A stretch of 36,765 bases of DNA from Bacillota bacterium (lineage in GTDB: Bacteria > Bacillota > UBA4882 > UBA10575), in the NCBI GenBank assembly GCA_012727425.1, contig JAAYHQ010000021.1, positions 1 through 36,765 on the forward strand, written 5' to 3'. Made by a program: the position numbers and the translations under genes. This document shows, piece by piece, positions 33,067 through 36,765 of the stretch. The notes under the pieces were generated by a model. It was not told the DNA's origin, did not search any database, and saw only the letters and a program-made list of their open reading frames with translations. Position 1 is the first letter of the stretch, and each line of letters begins with the position of its first letter.

Positions 33067-34778
33067 TGGATGCTCCCATCCCCGTTTTTAATCAGCTTAA
33101 TCAGTTTGGTCAACAGGACCTTGGTCTCCGCCGTCGTCTCGCCAAGTAAACCGGCAATCTCCTGCGCCACACGCATCTGTTTGTCGATGACCTCCTGGGC
33201 TTTTGTCAAAGTCTCTCCTTTCACCAAAGCCAGCCGCTCCCGCTGCTCGTGTTCTTTGGTGATATCCACAAAGATTCCGATGAGGACTCCTTCTGTTTCC
33301 ACATAGAAGATGGCTTGCCAGGTCACAATCCCGTAGGCCGGATAAGCCACTTCCCCGGTGACCAACTTTTTGGTGCGTAATGCTTCTTGAAAATAAACCG
33401 GATCAATCAGAATCTCCAGATTTTTGCCGACCACCTGTTCCTGCCGGCAGAGGAATTTCCGCTCCGCCGCCGGATTTACTTCCAGGATCCGCAAGTCCCG
33501 GTCCACCACCAAGATGGCGTTGGGGGTCATGCTACAGATTAAATTGGCCCGTGACTCGGCTTTGGTCCGCATATACGGAATACACATATCGATCTCGGCC
33601 AGGCCTTCCAGAACCGCAATGGCTTTTTCCCGGCAAGAATTGTAACCACAAGCACCGCAGTTCAACTCGTCGGCTGGTTTGTGCTTCCCCGTCTTGCTTA
33701 GCACTTCCCGGATCTCTTCCTCGGTGGGTGTGATCCGGTTCAGCTTCCGTTTGGCGTAAACCGTGGCCAGGTCCACATGGTGGTTCTCTTCTACCGGCGG
33801 CGCCGGTTGGCCGGTACTGCTTTGGGCGTAGCGGAGCAGCCGTTCCCGCCGGGCATAAAGACTTAAGTTACTCTCCAGCCCCGGCCCCATCAGGCACCCG
33901 CCTTCACACGCCAACAGCTCCACCAGGCGCAAGGAGTCTTTTACTTCGTCAAACCGGGCTAAAAAGTCGATCACCGCTTCTAAACCGTCGATGGCCAGAA
34001 ACTCCTGCGCCAGCAGGTCCGTACTCAACCGGGCCGTCTTGGCCAGCCCCGCCGGGAGCGGAAAAACCCGGGCCGTTCCAGCGCCGTGGTCAAAGGTCCC
34101 CGGCTCCAGACCCTCCAGGTCAAGCCCTTCCTCCTTAAGCAGCGCTCTTAACTCTTGAAATGTAAGGACCGCATCGATACTCCCCTGAAGTTCCGCCCGG
34201 CGGTACTCGTCCTTTTTACAAATGCAAGGTCCAATAAAGACCACTTTCAGATCTGGACCGTATTTGGCCTTCAAAAGACGGCCGTGGGCAACCATGGGAG
34301 AAACCACCGGGGCCAAATATTTAATAAGCGCCGGATAATACCGTTCAATCAGGTTGACCACCACCGGACAACAACTGGTAATTACCGGCCGCGCGGTGTT
34401 TTTTTCAACCAACCGTAAATGCTCCCGGGCGACCAATTCCGCCGCTTCCGCGGTCTCGGTCACATACGTAAAGCCGAGCGCCCGGAGGGCGGTAACCAAG
34501 TGGCCGGGGGTGGAAAACTCATCCAGGGCGACAAAAGAAGGGGCCAAACTCACGGCGATCTTCTGCTTCGCCAGGAAAAAGCTGCGGACCAGTCCGATCC
34601 CGTCGCTAACTTTTTTCGCCTGTTGGGGACAGACCAAGACACAGTGGCCATCGGCAATACACCGGGCCTCAACTACTTCCGCATGGCCGTGGGTGATCTT
34701 AATCGCCTTCACCGGACAAGAACGGACACATTTGTAACAATCGCGACAACTGGCCTCAATGGTCGAGATGATCCCCAT
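33063..34778 (-). CDS. Sensory-type [FeFe]-hydrogenase-like protein with PAS domain (HsfB-like)
   Basis: The 571 residues start with a ferredoxin-like part: one full [4Fe-4S] motif (Cys11, 14, 17, 21) and a second with Asp43 where a cysteine is usual (Cys40, 46, 50). An H-cluster domain follows: TSCCP (134-138), GPCICKK (183-189) and ACEGGCLMGP (290-299). All cluster cysteines are kept, but the Met residues of L2 and L3 in active enzymes are replaced (GPC, LAC) and the domain is short. Next come a further [4Fe-4S] motif (Cys374, 377, 382, 399), a PAS domain (about 410-510) and a C-terminal helix. This layout fits the proposed H2-sensing HsfB class. It is translated just before the phosphatase, so a signal to that enzyme is likely, though inferred. 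Confidence 0.92.
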   Translation of the reverse strand: MGIISTIEASCRDCYKCVRSCPVKAIKITHGHAEVVEARCIADGHCVLVCPQQAKKVSDGIGLVRSFFLAKQKIAVSLAPSFVALDEFSTPGHLVTALRALGFTYVTETAEAAELVAREHLRLVEKNTARPVITSCCPVVVNLIERYYPALIKYLAPVVSPMVAHGRLLKAKYGPDLKVVFIGPCICKKDEYRRAELQGSIDAVLTFQELRALLKEEGLDLEGLEPGTFDHGAGTARVFPLPAGLAKTARLSTDLLAQEFLAIDGLEAVIDFLARFDEVKDSLRLVELLACEGGCLMGPGLESNLSLYARRERLLRYAQSSTGQPAPPVEENHHVDLATVYAKRKLNRITPTEEEIREVLSKTGKHKPADELNCGACGYNSCREKAIAVLEGLAEIDMCIPYMRTKAESRANLICSMTPNAILVVDRDLRILEVNPAAERKFLCRQEQVVGKNLEILIDPVYFQEALRTKKLVTGEVAYPAYGIVTWQAIFYVETEGVLIGIFVDITKEHEQRERLALVKGETLTKAQEVIDKQMRVAQEIAGLLGETTAETKVLLTKLIKLIKNGDGSIQ

Positions 34779-34812
34779 TATTTCTCCCCTTCCCTATCGC
34801 ATTACCCTGCTT

Positions 34813-35094
34813 CTACTCGTTACTGGTTGATTGTCGCTCGTCCTTATTTCCCTTATTTCCCAGGATATACTGGTTAAAAAAGGCGCCGACCTTCTCCTTC
34901 GTCAGGGCGGTATAGATCGCGCCGTCGTAAGATACAGTAACCCCGGCTTGGCACTGGCCCAAACAAAAGCAAGCTTTCAGTTCAACCTGATCCATCAGGC
35001 GGTGTTGTTCTAAAAGCCGTTGAAATTCTCTGATCACCTCATAAGATCCCCGTAGATGGCAGGAACTGCCCACACAGACCGAGAGTGTTTTCAT
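34813..35094 (-). CDS. Small thioredoxin-like [2Fe-2S] protein
   Basis: A 93-residue protein with the NuoE-like cluster pattern: Cys7 and Cys12 (VCVGSSCHLRGSY), Cys44 and Cys48 (CFCLGQCQAG). It resembles the C-terminal domain of HydA from the same operon (VCVGTCCYLNGSY there), so the two may share a recent origin. It could carry electrons to the sensory hydrogenase or to HydABC. The C-terminus is a short charged tail. ATG 35094 is 4 nt after GGAGGGG, 34 bp before the sensory hydrogenase gene. Confidence 0.9.
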   Translation of the reverse strand: MKTLSVCVGSSCHLRGSYEVIREFQRLLEQHRLMDQVELKACFCLGQCQAGVTVSYDGAIYTALTKEKVGAFFNQYILGNKGNKDERQSTSNE

Positions 35095-35118
35095 TAAACC
35101 CCTCCTCGCCGGGCCCTT

Positions 35119-35142
35119 GGCATGTGAATCCTTTCACATGCC
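35119..35142 (-). promoter_or_regulatory. Rex-type operator upstream of the hydrogenase operon
   Basis: A 24-bp palindrome with 10-nt arms: core CATGTGAATCCTTTCACATG. It contains the TGTGAA-n4-TTCACA half-sites of Rex boxes. It lies 18 bp after rex and 25 bp before the [2Fe-2S] gene. It has no following T tract, so an operator is more likely than a terminator. I could not find a clear promoter beside it. Confidence 0.75.
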
Positions 35143-35159
35143 GGGATGAAAAAAAATCC

Positions 35160-35813
35160 CTACGTTCCGAACTTCCGTGCCAAGTGGTGGGACAGGGTTA
35201 AGACACCCACCACAATATCTTCGTACTGCACAATGACCTCCGGGGGCACCTCAAGACGAACCGGTGCAAAATTCCAGAGGGCACGGAAACCAGCCTCAAC
35301 CGCCAGCTCCGCAACTTTTTGGGCCTCCGCCTTGGGCACCGTTAAAACCGCGATTTCCAGTCCTAACTTTTCGCGCTGGGCCGCCAGTTCCGAAAGGGGA
35401 AACACCGTAAGCTGTTCGTTCACGGGCCCCCATTTTGCCCGGTCTATATCAAAAAGCGCTAACACCTCAAGGCCATGCTGCTTAAAACCGGAATACCCGG
35501 CTAAGGCCATCCCCATCCTACCGGCGCCGATGATCCCTAAACGCCGCTGGCGGTCCATCCCCAAGATCTCTTTGATCTTGGCCAAGAGGTAGGCCACGTC
35601 ATAACCGGCACCGCGGATGCCGAGACTCCCAAAATAAGAAAGATCCTTCCGGAGCTGACTGGGCGTCACACCAACTTTCTGCGCCATCTCTTCTGAGGAG
35701 ACCAACCCGATATTTTGGTGGTTATATTCGGTCAACGCCCGAAAATAGAGGGGAAACCGGGAGATAGTCGCTTTAGGAAAGGTCACTAATTCTTCCGGCG
35801 TACGCTCAGGCAT
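35160..35813 (-). CDS. rex: Redox-sensing transcriptional repressor Rex
   Basis: Rex represses fermentation and hydrogenase genes when NADH is low and leaves DNA when NADH rises. The 217 residues have the winged helix-turn-helix (15-75; ISRFPLYFRALTEYNHQNIGLVSSEEMAQKVGVTPSQLRKDLSYFG) and a Rossmann domain with IIGAGRMGMALAGY (94-107) and LALFDID. The C-terminal helix is present. ATG 35813 is preceded by GAGGAGGGG. A Rex box overlaps its own promoter and another precedes the hyd genes. The latter may be co-transcribed with rex. Confidence 0.97.
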   Translation of the reverse strand: MPERTPEELVTFPKATISRFPLYFRALTEYNHQNIGLVSSEEMAQKVGVTPSQLRKDLSYFGSLGIRGAGYDVAYLLAKIKEILGMDRQRRLGIIGAGRMGMALAGYSGFKQHGLEVLALFDIDRAKWGPVNEQLTVFPLSELAAQREKLGLEIAVLTVPKAEAQKVAELAVEAGFRALWNFAPVRLEVPPEVIVQYEDIVVGVLTLSHHLARKFGT

Positions 35814-35828
35814 GTGCTTCCCCTCCTC

Positions 35829-35846
35829 TTGTGAATAATTTCACAA
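35829..35846 (-). promoter_or_regulatory. Rex operator at the rex promoter
   Basis: TTGTGAATAATTTCACAA is an exact 7+4+7 palindrome matching the Rex consensus TTGTGAAnnnnTTCACAA. It lies immediately downstream of the -10 box, so Rex would repress its own gene. Confidence 0.9.
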
Positions 35847-35856
35847 TCTCAACTTA

Positions 35857-35885
35857 ATTGTAACCGATGATCACCGGTTTGCCAA
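35857..35885 (-). promoter_or_regulatory. Sigma-A promoter of rex
   Basis: TTGGCA (35885-35880) and TACAAT (35862-35857) with a 17-bp spacer; expected start near 35850. Confidence 0.85.
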
Positions 35886-35922
35886 TAACCCCTCTGTTAA
35901 TTGTCCGTAAAGAAAAAAACAG

Positions 35923-35954
35923 AAAGGAACCGGCTGCTCTCAGCCGGTTCCTTT
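35923..35954 (-). terminator. Intrinsic terminator of the cysteine-rich small gene
   Basis: A 14-bp perfect stem (AAAGGAACCGGCTG) with a CTCT/AGAG loop, followed on the minus strand by a T-rich tract (seven T after CTG). It lies 32 bp after the stop and insulates rex. Confidence 0.92.
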
Positions 35955-35986
35955 TGTTACATCCCACCCTGTCCAAATCGGGTTTT

Positions 35987-36208
35987 TTACTTTTTTCCCT
36001 TAATTAAGGCTTCAGCCCTTTCCTGCTGATTGGGGAAGAGATCCTCGGGGACATGTTCTGGGCCTAACGTCTGCCGGACCATAAAACGTGCACAATTGGT
36101 GTTATCCCCGCGACAATAATTTTTCTTGTAAATCTCGGAAGTAGCCGGCATGTTCTTCATTCGATCGTGAAAAAAAGGGCAACCACTAAGCATTGGACAA
36201 TCAGCCAT
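35987..36208 (-). CDS. Small cysteine-rich protein of unknown function
   Basis: A 73-residue protein that I cannot assign to a named family. Cys4, Cys10, Cys32 and Cys39 (CPMLSGCPFFHD and YCRGDNTNCARFMV) could bind a metal or an iron-sulfur cluster. Basic and acidic residues alternate to the end; there is no TM helix. ATG 36208 has GGAG 10 nt upstream. It has its own promoter candidate and terminator, so it is a single-gene unit. Confidence 0.75.
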   Translation of the reverse strand: MADCPMLSGCPFFHDRMKNMPATSEIYKKNYCRGDNTNCARFMVRQTLGPEHVPEDLFPNQQERAEALIKGKK

Positions 36209-36267
36209 TCATCATCTACTCCTTTCTTGCCGTTTATCCTACCGGGTCTCTTCTCCCGTTCATTGTC

Positions 36268-36296
36268 ATTATACTAAAATATGGTTAAAATTTTAC
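36268..36296 (-). promoter_or_regulatory. Possible promoter of the cysteine-rich small gene
   Basis: A perfect TATAAT (36273-36268) lies about 60 bp before the gene in a very AT-rich tract. The -35 hexamer (GTAAAA, 17 bp upstream) is poor. Confidence 0.4.
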
Positions 36297-36335
36297 TATT
36301 ATGTTGTAAATTCCACTTTAAAACCGGTCATCAAC

Positions 36336-36359
36336 ATAAAAACCCCTCGTGGGAGGGGT
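36336..36359 (-). terminator. Terminator of the tRNA cluster
   Basis: ACCCCTC-CCAC-GAGGGGT (minus strand) followed by TTTTAT, 18 bp beyond tRNA-Phe. Confidence 0.85.
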
Positions 36360-36376
36360 GGTTTCTAAAAATAAAA

Positions 36377-36453
36377 TGGTGCCAAGGGACGGAATCGAAC
36401 CGCCGACACGGGGATTTTCAGTCCCCTGCTCTACCGACTGAGCTACCTTGGCA
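36377..36453 (-). tRNA. tRNA-Phe (GAA)
   Basis: A 77-nt cloverleaf including the encoded CCA. Acceptor TGCCAAG/CTTGGCA, D arm GCTC..GAGC, anticodon stem GGGGA/TCCCC with loop CTGAAAA (anticodon GAA), T arm GGCGGTTCGATTCCGTC. Last gene of the cluster. Confidence 0.95.
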
Positions 36454-36462
36454 ACTATATTA

Positions 36463-36539
36463 TGGCGGAGCCGACGGGACTCGAACCCGCGATCTCCAGC
36501 GTGACAGGCTGGCATGTTAGCCGACTACACCACGGCTCC
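36463..36539 (-). tRNA. tRNA-Asp (GTC)
   Basis: A 77-nt cloverleaf with CCA encoded. Acceptor GGAGCCG/CGGCTCC, anticodon stem CCAGC/GCTGG with loop CTGTCAC (anticodon GTC), T arm GCGGGTTCGAGTCCCGT. Confidence 0.96.
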
Positions 36540-36554
36540 AACTTTTCATTTTAA

Positions 36555-36631
36555 TGGTGGTCGCGACTGGACTCGAACCAGTGACCTCTGCGATGTGAAC
36601 GCAGCGCTCTAACCAACTGAGCCACGCGACC
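36555..36631 (-). tRNA. tRNA-Val (CAC)
   Basis: A 77-nt cloverleaf with CCA encoded. Acceptor GGTCGCG/CGCGACC, anticodon stem CTGCG/CGCAG with loop TTCACAT (anticodon CAC), T arm ACTGGTTCGAGTCCAGT. First gene of the cluster. Confidence 0.95.
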
Positions 36632-36652
36632 GGATCTTTCCGAGTAGTAAAG

Positions 36653-36681
36653 ATTATAACACGGTTCCGGTATCGCGTCAA
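36653..36681 (-). promoter_or_regulatory. Promoter of the Val-Asp-Phe tRNA cluster
   Basis: TTGACG (36681-36676) and TATAAT (36658-36653), 17 bp apart, 22 bp before tRNA-Val: a near-consensus sigma-A promoter as expected for stable RNA. Confidence 0.92.
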
Positions 36682-36693
36682 CATTTCCGGTAA

Positions 36694-36718
36694 AAACCTG
36701 CCGGTCACCCGGCAGGTT
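36694..36718 (-). terminator. Terminator after the partial tRNA at the window edge
   Basis: AACCTGCCGG and CCGGCAGGTT form a 10-bp stem with a 4-nt loop; five T follow on the minus strand. It separates the edge tRNA from the next tRNA promoter. Confidence 0.9.
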
Positions 36719-36729
36719 AAATTGTCATT

Positions 36730-36765
36730 TGGTAGTCCCAAGGGGATTCGAACCCCTGCCGCCGC
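36730..36765 (-). tRNA. tRNA, 3' part only (isotype not determinable)
   Basis: The last 36 bases read, on the minus strand, as the T arm AGGGGTTCGAATCCCCT, the acceptor strand TGGGACT, a discriminator A and CCA. The anticodon is outside the window. Confidence 0.85.

Noticed and set aside
35119-35142. Palindrome after rex as a terminator
   Set aside because: No T tract follows on the minus strand, and the half-sites match Rex boxes.
36338-36700. Short open frames overlapping the tRNA cluster on both strands
   Set aside because: They fall entirely on tRNA genes and their terminators.

Overview
This window comes from a spore-forming, anaerobic Firmicute of the Clostridia (or a close relative). 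The evidence is an intact sporulation sigma factor K gene, both dipicolinate synthase genes, an electron-bifurcating-type [FeFe]-hydrogenase operon with a Rex repressor, and many Shine-Dalgarno motifs of the AAGGAGG kind with TTG and GTG starts. I cannot name the species. Every gene I can support, including the tRNAs, is on the minus strand, so transcription runs from high to low coordinates. No intergenic gap exceeds about 240 bases. I see no insertion sequence, prophage, CRISPR array or rRNA.

In transcription order from the right edge: (1) 36765-36336, a partial tRNA with its terminator, then a tRNA-Val/Asp/Phe cluster with a near-consensus promoter and a terminator. (2) 36208-35923, a small cysteine-rich protein. 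(3) 35885-27347, rex under a strong promoter that overlaps a Rex box, then a second Rex-type palindrome, then a [2Fe-2S] thioredoxin-like protein, a PAS-containing sensory hydrogenase-like protein, a PP2C/SpoIIE-type phosphatase, and HydC, HydB, HydA, closed by a 16-bp-stem terminator. This set couples NAD(H) redox sensing and possible H2 sensing to a trimeric NADH/ferredoxin hydrogenase. (4) 27192-22634, a Ski2/Mtr4-like RNA helicase, a bactofilin-like membrane protein and an L,D-transpeptidase. (5) 22547-20828, a CheX-like phosphatase and an HD-GYP c-di-GMP phosphodiesterase.

(6) 20766-16035, one promoter followed by a membrane-anchored protein, a short FtsH-type AAA protease, a membrane metallophosphoesterase, ThpR and an OsmC-like protein. 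(7) 15890-10966, a YtxH-like small protein, an AI-2E family permease, a large membrane protein with an apparent alkaline-phosphatase-like ectodomain, and a membrane-anchored baseplate-J-like protein; the last three are closely packed. (8) 10787-6973, ruvX, a DUF1292 (YrzB) protein, mltG and a class B penicillin-binding protein homologue whose three catalytic motifs are all lost. (9) 6733-867, sigK, ylmC/ymxH, dapB, dpaA, dpaB, dapG and dapA: the lysine/diaminopimelate branch joined to dipicolinate synthesis, next to the late mother-cell sigma factor, and ending at a perfect-palindrome terminator. The asd gene that sits in the Bacillus version of this cluster is absent here. (10) 800-1, the start of an oligopeptide-binding protein gene cut by the window edge.

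The points most worth a second look are the active-site-dead PBP with its ribosome-binding site buried in a hairpin, an apparent ATT start for aspartokinase, a candidate sigma-K promoter ahead of dpaA, the Rex/sensory-hydrogenase/phosphatase layout of the hydrogenase operon, and the uncharacterised phosphatase-fold/baseplate-J membrane operon.
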